A stretch of 64,000 bases of DNA from Marinobacter sp. MDS2 (GCF_030718085.1 NZ_JAVAJF010000001.1:2238690-2302689); one strand, 5' to 3'. Shown: positions 53,733 through 63,614, numbered from the stretch's first letter. The notes: a model not told the origin generated them from the letters alone. Translations and numbers: made by a program.

Positions 53733-54511
53733 GGGATACCCCGGTTTGGTACTCGCTGCCCTTGGCCGATGGTCAAGGCACTCAGGAGCGTGCGGCTGAC
53801 GTAGTTCTGCGCTTGGGATATGGCCGCCCGGGCGGACAGTCCGCTGGCGATACCGGCCGATATGGCGGCGGCCAACGTACACCCGGTGCCGTGGTATTCG
53901 TTGGCACCAATCCGCTCTAACTGCCAGTTCATGGGGTCCTGCCCGGTGCTATATAGGGTATTGATAATGTGTGGCCCGGTGCCGTGACCGCCGGTCGCGA
54001 GGACCGATTTGCAGCCCGCTGAGAGCAACTTGTCGGCGGCTTGGCTTTCGCTGTCACAATCGCCCAGTTGCAGGAGCTCTACCCCGTTCGGTGTGATCAT
54101 TTCGGCTCGGGCAAACAGTGAGCCTTTCATCGCCTTGACCAGTTCGTCATCGGCCAGGTCTCCGCCGCCAGCTGCTTTGATCACAGGGTCCACGATCAGC
54201 GGTAACTCCGGGTGGCTATCGAGAAACTCCATGAGCACGTTGACCACTGCGGCGTTGCCCATGGCGCCGGTTTTAACCGCGTGTATGGGGATGTCTTTGT
54301 CCAGACACTCAAGTTGCTGCCTGATGATTGCAGGATCAATGGCTTCGGCGCCATACACATTTTTGGTGTCTTGTACGGTCAGGCAGGTCAGCACGGGCAA
54401 CGGGTGCCCGCCCAGCGATGTAATGGCCTGTATGTCTGCCTGAATGCCTGCGCCGCCGGAAGGGTCGAGCCCGGACAGCACCAGAACGTGGGGGCGGGAG
54501 TAACTGTTAAT
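53720..54511 (-). CDS. thiD: Hydroxymethylpyrimidine (phosphate) kinase, predicted ATT start
   Basis: Phosphorylates HMP and HMP-phosphate in thiamine synthesis. Visible motifs are LSGLDPSGGAGIQADI, VKTGAMGN, VDPVIKAAGG and the catalytic GTGCTLAAAI. The longest frame with a standard codon begins at a GTG (54481) with no ribosome binding site and lacks the first ten residues of the family. Upstream in frame are codons for NSYSRPHVL, like the N-terminus I recall for Pseudomonas ThiD, preceded by ATT at 54509-54511, which lies 6 nt after a perfect AAGGAGG (54518-54524). I therefore predict ATT as the start, giving 263 residues. Confidence 0.9.
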   Translation of the reverse strand: MNSYSRPHVLVLSGLDPSGGAGIQADIQAITSLGGHPLPVLTCLTVQDTKNVYGAEAIDPAIIRQQLECLDKDIPIHAVKTGAMGNAAVVNVLMEFLDSHPELPLIVDPVIKAAGGGDLADDELVKAMKGSLFARAEMITPNGVELLQLGDCDSESQAADKLLSAGCKSVLATGGHGTGPHIINTLYSTGQDPMNWQLERIGANEYHGTGCTLAAAISAGIASGLSARAAISQAQNYVSRTLLSALTIGQGQRVPNRGIPWER

Positions 54512-54522
54512 AGTGAACCTCC

Positions 54523-54945
54523 TTAAAAAGGCTTAACAACAGCAAGAATGACAACCGCGAGCAGTATGAAGACCGGCAGTTCGTTGAACCAGCGGTAGAA
54601 CACGTGGCTGCGGGTATTGTTGTCGTCACGGAATACTTTTACCAAGTGGCCGCAGTAGAAGTGGTACACGATCAACAGGACCACCAGCAACAGTTTGGCG
54701 TGCAGCCAACCCTGGCTGAAGTAACCAGACACGTTGTAGCTGAGCAACCACACACCAAATATGACGGTCGCAATCATCGAAGGGGTGGTAATGCCCCGGT
54801 ACAGCTTGCGTTCCATGATCTTGAAACGCTCCTGCCCCGGTTTGTCTTCGCACGCCGCGTGGTAAACAAAGAGGCGGGGTAAGTAGAAGATGCCGGCAAA
54901 CCAGCACACCAGTGAAATGATATGAAACGCTTTAACCCATAACAT
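54523..54945 (-). CDS. hemJ: Protoporphyrinogen oxidase HemJ
   Basis: Small membrane enzyme that oxidises protoporphyrinogen IX in heme synthesis. The 140-residue protein has four hydrophobic segments, starting MLWVKAFHIISLVCWFAG, with the family residues YLPRLFVYHA, RGITTPSMIATVIFG and WLHAKLLLVVLLIVYH, including conserved His and Arg positions. It ends 11 bp before the thiD start and lies 3 bp after the ClC gene, so the genes are closely linked; hemL is downstream. Confidence 0.92.
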   Translation of the reverse strand: MLWVKAFHIISLVCWFAGIFYLPRLFVYHAACEDKPGQERFKIMERKLYRGITTPSMIATVIFGVWLLSYNVSGYFSQGWLHAKLLLVVLLIVYHFYCGHLVKVFRDDNNTRSHVFYRWFNELPVFILLAVVILAVVKPF

Positions 54946-54948
54946 GTG

Positions 54949-56724
54949 TTAGCTCCGGCGGTATTGGTAGTAACTTTCGATATCGGATGGCAGCACAACG
55001 CCATAAATCCGTTGGATCATGGGGGCGACATGGCGCTGCACGTAGAGCGCTTCTGCCTTGGTTTGGTCAAATTCATTAAGCGCTTGCTCCAGCGTGGCCT
55101 GATACTGGACAGGCGCAACGTCCCGCCGGTTGGCTGGTATTTGCATCAAATCCAGACTCTCGGGCAGCTCAGAGGCCTCTTCCGCGTTTTGCTCGTTAAA
55201 CTCTTCAAGGTAGCGCGCCAAGTCAACGGCGGGCAGCAATGACGTGGGGCCGTTGTTGCCATCCACCAACAGCCACTTTGGTTCTGATGAAAGCGCTTTG
55301 CGCGCCTCCTCGAGGGTGAGTTGACGTTCGATACGAAGGATATTCCGGTCCATAATGGCGCCAACGGATACTCGCCTTAACGCCTGGGTAACCGGCGAGT
55401 TCTGGTAACTTAGCCCTTGGCTCTTCAGCACTGTGATGAACAACGACTTCTTGCCGAACGCTTCGCTGGTGACTAGGCTCGCTGTGGTAATAATCAGCAT
55501 GCCGGGCAGGATGATGTTGGGGTTATGGGTGAGTTCCAGCAGTGCCATGAGTGCTGCCAGAGGCGCGTGCAACACGGCTCCCATCATGGCACCCATGCCG
55601 AGCATGGCGTAAAAGCCGACAGACGACGCCACTTCCGGGGCAAAAGCCGCGCCGATCAGCCCCATAGCGCCGCCCAAGGTTGCGCCGATGAAAAGCGTGG
55701 GGCCGATCACCCCGCTTGGCATGCCGAGCCCGATCGAGGTTCCGGTAATCAGCAATTTGGCCACGCCTGCGCCCAACAGCAGCCAGAAGCCGAGCTGGCC
55801 GTTTATGGTGTCGCCCACGGTGTCGTAGCCAATGCCCATGGTTTCAGGCACAAAGATCGCAAATGGCACCATCAGCAGGCCGGCCAGGAAAATGCGCAAT
55901 AAAACTGGGCGGTGGTGGTAGCGCCCGAGGCTATCCACCAATTGAATAAAAGCGGCGGCTGCAATGCCGATCAACACCGCGATGGCGAGTATCCAGGGGA
56001 TCTCAAGCAGAGAGTTCATGGTCAGCGCCGGGACACTAAACGCGGGCTCTGTGCCATAGACCAGTTGGGTAACGATGGCGGCGCTCACCGCAGATAAAAT
56101 GATCGGGGTAAAGCCGGCGATGGTGTATTCCATCATGACCACTTCCATGGCGAAGATAACGCCGGAGATCGGGGTGTTGAATGATGCTGAAATAGCCGCT
56201 GCGCAGCCACAGGCAACCAACGTTCGGATGCTGTTGTTAGGCAGCCGCATCCATTGTCCGAGAATACTGGAGAAAGCCGCGCCGAGATGTACCGCCGGTC
56301 CCTCTCGGCCAGCCGATTGGCCGCTGACAACCGTGGTAACGCCTGCGATAAATTGAACGATGGCACTTTTGAGGGAGATATAGCCCTGATGGTAGTTTAA
56401 GCGTTCCATGACATGGGCTATCCCTACTTTGCGGTCATGAATGCTCAGTTTGTGTAAAAACAACCCGAGCGCCACTGCGCCGGCAAGAGGTAAAATGCCT
56501 CGGGTAAGAATGTCCAGATCTTCAAAGTTTTCCGAACCGTTGCCTGGGAAAAAGTAGTCCAGAGGCCATTCAATGGCGAAGCGGAACAAAAGGATCACAG
56601 CACCGGTTACAATGCCGGAAAGCAAACCAAGGACGGCCAGCTGAGGAAGGGCATCCACACCGGCGAGCCTTCCTCGGAAAACGTGTATCAGGTTTTCCGT
56701 AACCTGTTGCCTGATGTTGCGCAT
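54949..56724 (-). CDS. ClC family chloride channel/antiporter with C-terminal CBS region
   Basis: A 591-residue ClC protein with about ten membrane helices and the selectivity-filter motif [15 protein letters not shown], whose Glu is the gating glutamate typical of antiporters, plus the C-terminal-half filter [15 protein letters not shown]. The last 170 residues form a cytoplasmic CBS-type region ([14 protein letters not shown]). It lies 3 bp from hemJ. Ion selectivity and whether it is a channel or exchanger cannot be told from this sequence. Confidence 0.93.
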   Translation of the reverse strand: MRNIRQQVTENLIHVFRGRLAGVDALPQLAVLGLLSGIVTGAVILLFRFAIEWPLDYFFPGNGSENFEDLDILTRGILPLAGAVALGLFLHKLSIHDRKVGIAHVMERLNYHQGYISLKSAIVQFIAGVTTVVSGQSAGREGPAVHLGAAFSSILGQWMRLPNNSIRTLVACGCAAAISASFNTPISGVIFAMEVVMMEYTIAGFTPIILSAVSAAIVTQLVYGTEPAFSVPALTMNSLLEIPWILAIAVLIGIAAAAFIQLVDSLGRYHHRPVLLRIFLAGLLMVPFAIFVPETMGIGYDTVGDTINGQLGFWLLLGAGVAKLLITGTSIGLGMPSGVIGPTLFIGATLGGAMGLIGAAFAPEVASSVGFYAMLGMGAMMGAVLHAPLAALMALLELTHNPNIILPGMLIITTASLVTSEAFGKKSLFITVLKSQGLSYQNSPVTQALRRVSVGAIMDRNILRIERQLTLEEARKALSSEPKWLLVDGNNGPTSLLPAVDLARYLEEFNEQNAEEASELPESLDLMQIPANRRDVAPVQYQATLEQALNEFDQTKAEALYVQRHVAPMIQRIYGVVLPSDIESYYQYRRS

Positions 56725-56867
56725 GCGGACTGAGTTCCGGTTGTTCGAACAAGTCGTTCAGAAAGATTGGACCCCATTGTAGCTTTGGGTGTGCAGGCTG
56801 CAATAAGTCATTGGTTTATCATGTTAGACTAACGCCAAATTCTGACCAGAGTACGTTGGAGAAGAGA

Positions 56868-57905
56868 GTGATTAAAGTAGGCATCGTTGGTGGTACCGGG
56901 TACACAGGTGTAGAGCTGTTGAGGATTCTCGCGGTTCATCCTGAGGTTGAAGTGCAGTGCATCACTTCGCGTTCCGAGGCAGGTATGCCCGTAGCGGATA
57001 TGTACCCTAACTTGCGAGGTCACTTTGATTTGGCCTTCTCCGAGCCTGATCCCGCGCAGCTGGCGGAGTGTGACCTGGTGTTTTTTGCAACGCCTCACGG
57101 TGTAGCGGCTCGAATGGTGCCTGAGTTGATGAAAGCTGGCACCCGGGTGGTCGATCTTTCCGCGGACTTCCGCCTGAAAGATCTGGATGTCTGGGAGAAG
57201 TGGTACGGGATGCCCCATGCAAGCCCGGAGTGGGCTGAGAAAGCCGTTTATGGCCTGCCCGAAGTGGCACGTGAAGAAATCCGCAAGGCGCAACTGGTGG
57301 CGAATCCCGGGTGTTACCCCACCGCCGTTCAGTTGGGTTTTCTGCCGCTGCTTGAAAACGGCCTGGTGGATCCATCATGGTTGATTGCGGACGCCAAGTC
57401 GGGCGCCAGTGGTGCAGGGCGTCAGGCCAATGCGGGCATGCTGCACGGTGAGATTGGTGAAAGCTTCAAAACTTACGGTGCTTCGGGTCACCGCCACCTG
57501 CCTGAGATTCGCCAAGGCTTGGGCGAAGCCGCCGGGGCAAATGTGGGGGTAACCTTTGTTCCCCACCTGCTGCCGATGATCCGGGGTATTGAGGCGACGC
57601 TCTATGCCGAGCTGAAAGAGACGGCCGATTTTGATCGATTGCAGGCTTTGTTTGAAGAGCGTTATCAGAACGAGCCATTTGTCGATGTCATGCCGTTTGG
57701 CAGTCATCCGGAAACCCGCAGTGTGCGGGGCGCAAACCATTGCCGCATGGCACTGCACCGTCAGGAACAAAGCAACGTAGTGATCGTTACTTCTGTGATC
57801 GATAATTTGGTGAAAGGAGCGGCCGGGCAAGCCGTGCAGAATATGAATATCATGTTTGGGCTGGATGAGCGGCTGGGACTGAATGCGCCAGCCATGCTGC
57901 CCTGA
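56868..57905 (+). CDS. argC: N-acetyl-gamma-glutamyl-phosphate reductase
   Basis: Third step of arginine synthesis, NADPH-dependent. The 345-residue protein starts with the dinucleotide motif [13 protein letters not shown], has [14 protein letters not shown] with the catalytic Cys, and the substrate-binding HRHLPEI. The GTG at 56868 is chosen, with GGAGA 6 nt upstream; an in-frame ATG 57 bp further up is not conserved. The gene lies divergent from the ClC gene and 9 bp upstream of the DUF6776 gene. Confidence 0.96.
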   Translation: MIKVGIVGGTGYTGVELLRILAVHPEVEVQCITSRSEAGMPVADMYPNLRGHFDLAFSEPDPAQLAECDLVFFATPHGVAARMVPELMKAGTRVVDLSADFRLKDLDVWEKWYGMPHASPEWAEKAVYGLPEVAREEIRKAQLVANPGCYPTAVQLGFLPLLENGLVDPSWLIADAKSGASGAGRQANAGMLHGEIGESFKTYGASGHRHLPEIRQGLGEAAGANVGVTFVPHLLPMIRGIEATLYAELKETADFDRLQALFEERYQNEPFVDVMPFGSHPETRSVRGANHCRMALHRQEQSNVVIVTSVIDNLVKGAAGQAVQNMNIMFGLDERLGLNAPAMLP

Positions 57906-57914
57906 GGCTGATTT

Positions 57915-58655
57915 GTGAGCGAGACGCCAAAGCCCTCAGAAGAATACGTTGTTATCCGGCACCGGCGCGGCTACCGTCTGCGCCGGACATTGATTTTGCT
58001 CGGATTTACGGTTGTAGCGGCCATTTTCGGGTACATGGCCGGGATGGCGCAGGGAGGATTCCGTTTTTCATCGGCGGAAGAAACCACGGGCATGCTGGTT
58101 CACGAAATGGATGGCCTGCGCGAGCAGTACCATTCAGCGCGCCAGAGGCTGGTTAACCTGGAGCGAGGCCGTGCTATTGATGAGCAGGCCCTGCGTGATG
58201 CGAGGAATGCGATTGTCGAGTTGGAAACGAAGATTTCCGAACTGAATGCCGATTTGACCTTCTACCGCAACATTATGGCGCCGACGGAAGTCAGCAAGGG
58301 GTTGCAGGTGGATAGCTTTACGCTATCGCCGGCTCGAGGTGATGGGCGCTATAGCTTTAAAATGGTGCTGACCCAAGTGGGTAATAATAACCGCTATGTG
58401 TCCGGGCTGGTGGCGGTAAACGTTATCGGGATGGTCGACGGCGAGCGGCAGGTTATTGCACTGCGAGATTTGTCGGAAGACATTGACGACCTAGGGGTCA
58501 AGTTCAAGTTCCGTTATTTTCAGGATATTGAAGGCAGCTTAAACTTACCGGAAGAGTTTGAGCCCTTGGAAATTCAGGTTGTTGCCCAGGCAGGAGGCCG
58601 GAAAGCGGCGCAGGCAGAAAGTACATTCGACTGGGAACAATTAACAGGAAACTGA
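57915..58655 (+). CDS. DUF6776 family membrane protein with coiled coil
   Basis: A 246-residue protein with one N-terminal membrane helix (TLILLGFTVVAAIFGYMAG, about residues 25-43), a coiled coil at about 60-115 and a beta-rich C-terminal domain containing the conserved-looking LTFYRNIMAP and FKFRYFQDIEGSL. I recall this as DUF6776. The start is GTG at 57915, 9 bp after argC. It lies 1 bp before the bactofilin gene, so the two are one transcript; a role in positioning a bactofilin polymer at the membrane is possible but unproven. Confidence 0.7.
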   Translation: MSETPKPSEEYVVIRHRRGYRLRRTLILLGFTVVAAIFGYMAGMAQGGFRFSSAEETTGMLVHEMDGLREQYHSARQRLVNLERGRAIDEQALRDARNAIVELETKISELNADLTFYRNIMAPTEVSKGLQVDSFTLSPARGDGRYSFKMVLTQVGNNNRYVSGLVAVNVIGMVDGERQVIALRDLSEDIDDLGVKFKFRYFQDIEGSLNLPEEFEPLEIQVVAQAGGRKAAQAESTFDWEQLTGN

Positions 58656-58656
58656 A

Positions 58657-59100
58657 ATGTTTAATAAGAAAAAACAGGTGCGGCATCGTTCTTCTAACCG
58701 TTTCGATACCTTGATTTCGGCGCGCACGACCATTGAGGGCGATGTTCGCTTTTCAGGCGGGTTGCACGTCGATGGCAAAATCAAAGGTCGCGTGATTGCC
58801 GAAGAAGGCAGTGACGCGGTGATCCGTTTATCCGAGGCAGGGCAAATTACCGGGGATGTGGTTGCGCCGCACATCATTATAAATGGTACCGTTCATGGCG
58901 ATGTGCACTCGTCCAGTCATCTGGAGCTGGCTGAAAAATCCAGTGTCAATGGAAGTGTCTATTACCAGTTGATCGAAATGGCCATGGGGGCCGCCGTGAA
59001 CGGCAACCTGATTCGGCAGACAGAGACGACTGGGCTCCTTGCTCACGAACGGGCAGAAACGGCCGAGCCAGAGTTTGAGAGTGAGGGAAAATTCGAATAG
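58657..59100 (+). CDS. Bactofilin family cytoskeletal protein
   Basis: A 147-residue polymer-forming protein. Basic residues near the N-terminus precede the right-handed beta-helix of bactofilins, seen as regularly spaced Gly/Val repeats: TTIEGDVRFSGGLHVDGKIKG, QITGDVVAPHIIINGTVHGD and SSVNGSVYYQL. Bactofilins make filaments that localise cell-wall or polar proteins. AGGAAA precedes the ATG. The gene sits with a membrane coiled-coil protein upstream and, further down, an M23 endopeptidase on the other strand, a pairing found in other bacteria. Confidence 0.88.
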   Translation: MFNKKKQVRHRSSNRFDTLISARTTIEGDVRFSGGLHVDGKIKGRVIAEEGSDAVIRLSEAGQITGDVVAPHIIINGTVHGDVHSSSHLELAEKSSVNGSVYYQLIEMAMGAAVNGNLIRQTETTGLLAHERAETAEPEFESEGKFE

Positions 59101-59162
59101 TTGACTGTTTTAGTCAGGAATACCATAATCGTGCAAATATCTATTAGTGCCGGAGGCAACCC

Positions 59163-59516
59163 TTGAGTGTAGTTCAGCAACAAATGGCCACACCGCTGTT
59201 TTTCAGTGACAGTGCCGTTGCCAAGGTGCGCGAATTGATCGAAGAAGAGGAAAATCCGGAGCTCAAGCTGCGGGTTTTCGTCACCGGTGGCGGCTGCTCA
59301 GGCTTCCAGTACGGTTTTTCTTTTGATGAGAGTCAGGAGGAAGACGATACGGTCATTGAGCGTGACGGCATCAAATTGCTGGTAGATTCCATGAGCTACC
59401 AATATTTGGTGGGCGCAACCGTGGTCTATGAAGAGGGGCTGCAAGGTTCGCAGTTTGTGGTCCAGAACCCGAACGCCAGCTCAACGTGTGGCTGTGGTAG
59501 TTCCTTCTCTATCTGA
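59163..59516 (+). CDS. erpA: Iron-sulfur cluster insertion protein ErpA
   Basis: A-type carrier that hands [Fe-S] clusters to apo-proteins such as IspG/H. The 117-residue protein has the three ligand cysteines Cys45 (GGGCSGF), Cys109 and Cys111 (STCGCGSS). The start is TTG at 59163, 6 nt after GGAGG at 59152-59156; no ATG fits, because the next in-frame Met is residue 8. It ends 3 bp before the convergent anmK stop. I recall erpA next to anmK in Pseudomonas too. Confidence 0.96.
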   Translation: MSVVQQQMATPLFFSDSAVAKVRELIEEEENPELKLRVFVTGGGCSGFQYGFSFDESQEEDDTVIERDGIKLLVDSMSYQYLVGATVVYEEGLQGSQFVVQNPNASSTCGCGSSFSI

Positions 59517-59519
59517 AGA

Positions 59520-60620
59520 TCACGCGGGGTAGATTGCCCCGAGCACTCTCTCCCCCGAAGCGCCGGTCACTTCCGGTACGTTGCCCGGCAGGCCTTTCAA
59601 GGTCTGCCGCGCAAGCCAGGCGAACGCTACCGGTTCCACCCATTGTGAATCCAGCCCAAGCTCCGCGGTTGTCCCGAGAGCTACGGAACCGAGTCCCATC
59701 CGCAATTCGTTCATCAGCACCGTGTTAAACGTTCCGCCGCCACAGGCGTAAATCGCCATGTTTGCCGTTTGCTGTGGTAGTTGTTGCAGAATGGTTGTTA
59801 CTGTCAATTGCAGCAGGGTGCGTTGAACGTCTTCCGGGGCCAGGTCTGGAAACCGCTGAACGTGGGTGCGAACCCAGTCGAGGTTAAAGCGTTCTTTTCC
59901 GGTACTCTTGGGAGCTGGTTTGCTGAAGTAGGCATCCGACAGCATGCTGGCCAAAAGTTCCTGGTGCGTAGTCCCTTCGCTGGCCAGATGCCCGTCCTCA
60001 TCGTAATGGCGGCCTGTTTGATGCAGGCACCAGGCGTCGAGGAGTGCGTTTGCGGGGCCTGTATCAAATCCGATAATGGGGTTTTGGTGTCCGGCTGGTA
60101 ACCAGGTGATATTGGCAATGCCGCCCAGATTCAGGATGCAGCGATCCTGCTCTTTCGATTCGAACAGCCATTTGTGAAACGCCGGCACCAGCGGTGCTCC
60201 TTGCCCGCCGGCCGCAAGGTCTCGGCTACGAAAATCGGATACCGTTGTCACGCCAGTCGCTTCGGCGATTAGAGCGGCGCAGCCAATTTGCATGGAGAAG
60301 GGGGCGGACCCAGAGGGTTGGTGACGGACCGTCTGTCCGTGGCTGCCAATTCCGGAGATCTCGTGGGCGGCAATGCCAGCCTGAGCGATCAGCTCCGACG
60401 CAGTTCGCGCGAAGTGTTGCCCAACCAGAGTATCTAATTCGCCGAGTTCGTCAGGGGTGCCGTGATCCCGGGTTACCGAGATAAGCCTCTGACGAAGGTT
60501 GTCCGGATAGGTGAGTGAATGAGTGGCGTGAACAGTCAGGCTTTGGGGGCCGAAAGACACCAGCACGGCATCTACTGAGTCCATGCTGGTGCCCGACATA
60601 AGGCCAAGCCAATAGCTCAT
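59520..60620 (-). CDS. anmK: Anhydro-N-acetylmuramic acid kinase
   Basis: Phosphorylates and hydrolyses anhydroMurNAc in cell-wall recycling. The 366-residue protein starts MSYWLGLMSGTSMDSVDAVL, with the ATP-binding GHDG/SGTSxD type motif, GIGSHGQTVRH and the sugar-binding IGFDTGPANALLDAW, plus CGGGTFNTVLM. It lies 2 bp after the M23 endopeptidase gene, both on the minus strand, so the recycling kinase and the wall hydrolase are probably co-transcribed. Confidence 0.97.
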   Translation of the reverse strand: MSYWLGLMSGTSMDSVDAVLVSFGPQSLTVHATHSLTYPDNLRQRLISVTRDHGTPDELGELDTLVGQHFARTASELIAQAGIAAHEISGIGSHGQTVRHQPSGSAPFSMQIGCAALIAEATGVTTVSDFRSRDLAAGGQGAPLVPAFHKWLFESKEQDRCILNLGGIANITWLPAGHQNPIIGFDTGPANALLDAWCLHQTGRHYDEDGHLASEGTTHQELLASMLSDAYFSKPAPKSTGKERFNLDWVRTHVQRFPDLAPEDVQRTLLQLTVTTILQQLPQQTANMAIYACGGGTFNTVLMNELRMGLGSVALGTTAELGLDSQWVEPVAFAWLARQTLKGLPGNVPEVTGASGERVLGAIYPA

Positions 60621-60622
60621 TG

Positions 60623-62038
60623 TCAGTTGTCCGTAGCAAGAGCAAGCTGGTTTTGGCTCTCAAGAAACACGTTGAGTTGAGCCAGGCTTTGGCTGGTCAC
60701 CTGCTTGAACCGAGCCATTTCAGATTTCGGAATAGGTTGTGCGTCCGGCAGTTTGACGGTGCGTGAATTCTTCGCAACACCATTCACCCGAAATTCGTAG
60801 TGTAGGTGAGGGCCGGTGACCATGCCGGACGAACCTACGTGACCGATGGTCTGTCCTTGTTTGACGCGTGTACCGTTTTTGATACCTTTGCCCAGGCGGC
60901 TCATGTGTGCGTAAAGCGTGGTTATATTGTCGCCGTGTTTGAGGACCACCGTTCGGCCGTATCCACCTTTCCAGCCGGCAAACTTAACCCGGCCATTACC
61001 CGCGGCTTTGATCGGCGTGCCTGGAGGGGCAGCGTAGTCAGTCCCTTCATGTGGGCGCACGATATCCAATACCGGATGACGGCGCTGTAGGTTAAAGGGT
61101 GACGAGAGTCGGGCGTTGATGGGCACGCGTAAGAATGCCTTGCGCATGCTTTTCCCTTCGGGCGTGTAGTAGTCGCTCTCACCGTTGGAGTCGGTATACA
61201 GCAGGGCAATGTTCTCTTCGCCGCGATTAGTGAACTTCGCGGAGAGAATGCGGCCGGTACTGAATTCTTCGCCGTCGATGTACAGTTGCTCGTAAACCAC
61301 TTCAAACTGGTCCCCTTTGCGTACATCGTAAACAAAGTCGATGTCCCAGCCGAAAATCCCGGCCAATTCCATGGTCAGACGGTCGTCCATGCCCGCTTCC
61401 CGAGCGGAGAGATAAAGAGAACCATCGATAACGCCTGCGGCAAAGGCCGGACGAATTTCAGGTTCGCGAACTTCGGTTTCGCCGGCGTAGCCGTTTTCGG
61501 TCTTTTCGATTTTGAGCGACTCAAGGCGGCTGCGCTGCAGTTCAACGGCAACCAGGTCGCCTTCATCGTCAAGGCCAAAGCGGATGTCTTCACCGGCATA
61601 TAGGCGTTGGAGTTTGTCGGCCTCGCCGTCACCGTGAATGACTGACAGCATGATGCCGTCGTTGAAGCCTGCTTTCTTAAACAGAGACGACAGGGTATCG
61701 CCGGATTTAATACGAAACTCTTTCCACTGAATTTCCGGTGCTTCCGGAGCCGCGATGGCGGCGGGTGGCGCTTTCGTGGCGGCAATAGCCTGTGCAACGG
61801 AATTGCCAGGGGTTGAGGTTTCTATGGTCTGTTCTTCGTTGTTTTTGGCTGTTGAAGCGTCAATGACAGGGGCGCCAGACCCGGAAACCGTGCCTTGGTT
61901 AAGGTCAACCGGGTAGGACATGCGCTTGGCTTCAACGTCTGAGCTTGGGCTCATAAGTACCGCCGCCGTCACAGCAATTGATGCAGCGGCGGCGAGCGTT
62001 AAATGTGATTTGGGGAAGGTTTTAAGCACGGTGCTCAC
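60623..62038 (-). CDS. M23 family peptidoglycan DD-endopeptidase (MepM-like)
   Basis: A 471-residue exported or membrane-anchored cell-wall hydrolase. A hydrophobic N-terminal segment (TLAAAASIAVTAAVLM) is followed by a linker and a LysM/OapA-like region (FRIKSGDTLSSLFKKAGF, about residues 105-125). The C-terminal M23 domain carries the zinc ligands HEGTDYAAP (HxxxD) and HLHYEF (HxH), so the peptidase looks active. The frame begins with GTG at 62036-62038 without a clear ribosome binding site, so the exact start is uncertain. It is followed by anmK and divergent from tyrS. Confidence 0.9.
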   Translation of the reverse strand: MSTVLKTFPKSHLTLAAAASIAVTAAVLMSPSSDVEAKRMSYPVDLNQGTVSGSGAPVIDASTAKNNEEQTIETSTPGNSVAQAIAATKAPPAAIAAPEAPEIQWKEFRIKSGDTLSSLFKKAGFNDGIMLSVIHGDGEADKLQRLYAGEDIRFGLDDEGDLVAVELQRSRLESLKIEKTENGYAGETEVREPEIRPAFAAGVIDGSLYLSAREAGMDDRLTMELAGIFGWDIDFVYDVRKGDQFEVVYEQLYIDGEEFSTGRILSAKFTNRGEENIALLYTDSNGESDYYTPEGKSMRKAFLRVPINARLSSPFNLQRRHPVLDIVRPHEGTDYAAPPGTPIKAAGNGRVKFAGWKGGYGRTVVLKHGDNITTLYAHMSRLGKGIKNGTRVKQGQTIGHVGSSGMVTGPHLHYEFRVNGVAKNSRTVKLPDAQPIPKSEMARFKQVTSQSLAQLNVFLESQNQLALATDN

Positions 62039-62187
62039 CCATTATGATCGAAATTCCGGGTAGTTGTGTCGGCTAATTAAAGCGCCTGATCAAGTATAGA
62101 CCACCAGATTACCGCATATAAAAGCATCGGGACAGTGGCGAACATTACGGTTGCTGCCGAGCGCGGGCGTACAAAATGCGCTGCCAC

Positions 62188-62217
62188 TGATATAATGCTG
62201 CCCCTGTTATACAGGGG
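62188..62217 (+). promoter_or_regulatory. Predicted tyrS promoter and 5' hairpin
   Basis: An extended -10 (TGATATAAT, 62188-62196) in the 302-bp gap upstream of tyrS, without a good -35. Just after it is a hairpin, CCCCTGT (62201-62207) with ACAGGGG (62211-62217), that would stand at or near the 5' end of the transcript. The rest of the gap, 62039-62187 and 62218-62340, shows nothing else I can name. Confidence 0.5.
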
Positions 62218-62340
62218 TTGGTCAAAAACTGATCATGCACACTTTACCAAGTAGCGTCTGTAAATCGCAGCATTCTTTTGTAGAGCTGTGTAACTGGCCG
62301 CTATTACCGTTTTGCAGTCAAAGCTGGGGAAACTAGGTTC

Positions 62341-63543
62341 ATGGCATCACTAGATGAAGCATTAGCCATCATTAAGCGCGGAATAGATGAGCTGATTCCA
62401 GAAGAAGATCTGATCGCAAAGTTAAAAGAAGGTCGTCCTTTAAGGGTGAAGGCGGGCTTTGATCCCACGGCTCCGGATTTGCATTTGGGTCATACTGTTC
62501 TTATCAATAAGCTGCGACAGTTTCAGGATCTCGGTCACGAGGTCATCTTTCTGATCGGCGATTTTACCGGAATGATCGGCGACCCTAGTGGAAAGAGTGC
62601 AACCCGGCCGCCGCTGAGCGAAGAGCAGGTGATGCAAAATGCCATCACCTATAAAGAGCAGGTGTTCAAGATTCTGGATCCCGCTAAAACTCGCGTAGTG
62701 TTCAATTCTGAATGGATGGGCAAGCTGAGTGCTTCGGAAATGATCAAACTTGCCGGGCAGTACACCGTTGCCCGGATGCTTGAGCGCGATGACTTTACCA
62801 AGCGTTTCCGTGCCGAGCAGTCCATCGCTATTCATGAGTTCTTGTATCCCTTGATACAGGGTTACGATTCAGTGGCGCTGGAAGCCGATGTTGAGTTGGG
62901 TGGCACGGATCAGAAGTTCAACCTGCTGATGGGGCGTGTGCTGCAGAAACATTATGGCCAGAAGCCGCAGGCGGTGATAACGGTTCCGATTCTTGAAGGT
63001 CTGGACGGTGTTCAGAAGATGTCCAAGTCGTTGGGCAACTATGTGGGTGTGAGCGACTCGCCAGGAGAAATGTACACCAAGCTGTTGTCCGTGCCCGATG
63101 AATTGTTGTGGCGCTATTTTGAATTGCTCAGTTTCCGTCCTATGGCAGAGGTAGAGGAATACCGTGCTGCAGTGCAGGCGGGTGCGAACCCCCAAGACTA
63201 TAAAAAGGTACTGGCTGAGGAGCTGATTACCCGCTTCCATAATGAGGAGGCAGCAAAGTCCGCTCATAAGTCGGCAGGAAACCGCGTTGCCTTGGGTGAA
63301 ATTCCGGAAAACGTACCAACAGTAGAGGTGTCTCTGGAAGGCCAGGCTGAAATGCCGATGGCTTCAGTGCTTCGGTTGGCTGGTCTGGTGAAGAATGGTG
63401 CGGCGGCTCGTGATGTGCTGGGGCGCGGCGCGGTCTATCTGGATGGCCAGAAGTTTGAAGGTGATCGCATGTTTGTTGAGGGTGATGACTGCGTTATACA
63501 GGCAGGTAAGAAGAAGATCGCCCGGGTGGTGGTGACCGCGTAA
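62341..63543 (+). CDS. tyrS: Tyrosyl-tRNA synthetase
   Basis: Charges tRNA-Tyr. The 400-residue class I synthetase has HLGH (HIGH motif) in [19 protein letters not shown], the KMSKS motif as KMSKSLGN, and a C-terminal S4 RNA-binding domain ([19 protein letters not shown]). The overall form is the TyrZ-like group common in Pseudomonas and relatives. It stands immediately upstream of an rRNA operon promoter region, as I recall for Pseudomonas. Confidence 0.98.
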   Translation: MASLDEALAIIKRGIDELIPEEDLIAKLKEGRPLRVKAGFDPTAPDLHLGHTVLINKLRQFQDLGHEVIFLIGDFTGMIGDPSGKSATRPPLSEEQVMQNAITYKEQVFKILDPAKTRVVFNSEWMGKLSASEMIKLAGQYTVARMLERDDFTKRFRAEQSIAIHEFLYPLIQGYDSVALEADVELGGTDQKFNLLMGRVLQKHYGQKPQAVITVPILEGLDGVQKMSKSLGNYVGVSDSPGEMYTKLLSVPDELLWRYFELLSFRPMAEVEEYRAAVQAGANPQDYKKVLAEELITRFHNEEAAKSAHKSAGNRVALGEIPENVPTVEVSLEGQAEMPMASVLRLAGLVKNGAAARDVLGRGAVYLDGQKFEGDRMFVEGDDCVIQAGKKKIARVVVTA

Positions 63544-63555
63544 TCTGCTTCCGGA

Positions 63556-63586
63556 CGACCAATTTGAACTTTTTTCAAATTGGTCG
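63556..63586. terminator. AT-rich hairpin after tyrS, next to the rRNA promoters
   Basis: Perfect 13-bp arms CGACCAATTTGAA (63556-63568) and TTCAAATTGGTCG (63574-63586) with a CTTTT loop. It follows the tyrS stop by 12 bp and ends at the first rRNA promoter -35, so it may both end tyrS and act as an AT-rich upstream element. Confidence 0.6.
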
Positions 63587-63614
63587 TTGACACCCCCAGT
63601 GATGTCTGTAGAAT
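63587..63614 (+). promoter_or_regulatory. rRNA operon promoter P1
   Basis: TTGACA (63587-63592), 16-bp spacer, TAGAAT (63609-63614), then a GC-rich discriminator (GCGC). First of three tandem promoters upstream of an rRNA operon. Confidence 0.75.
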
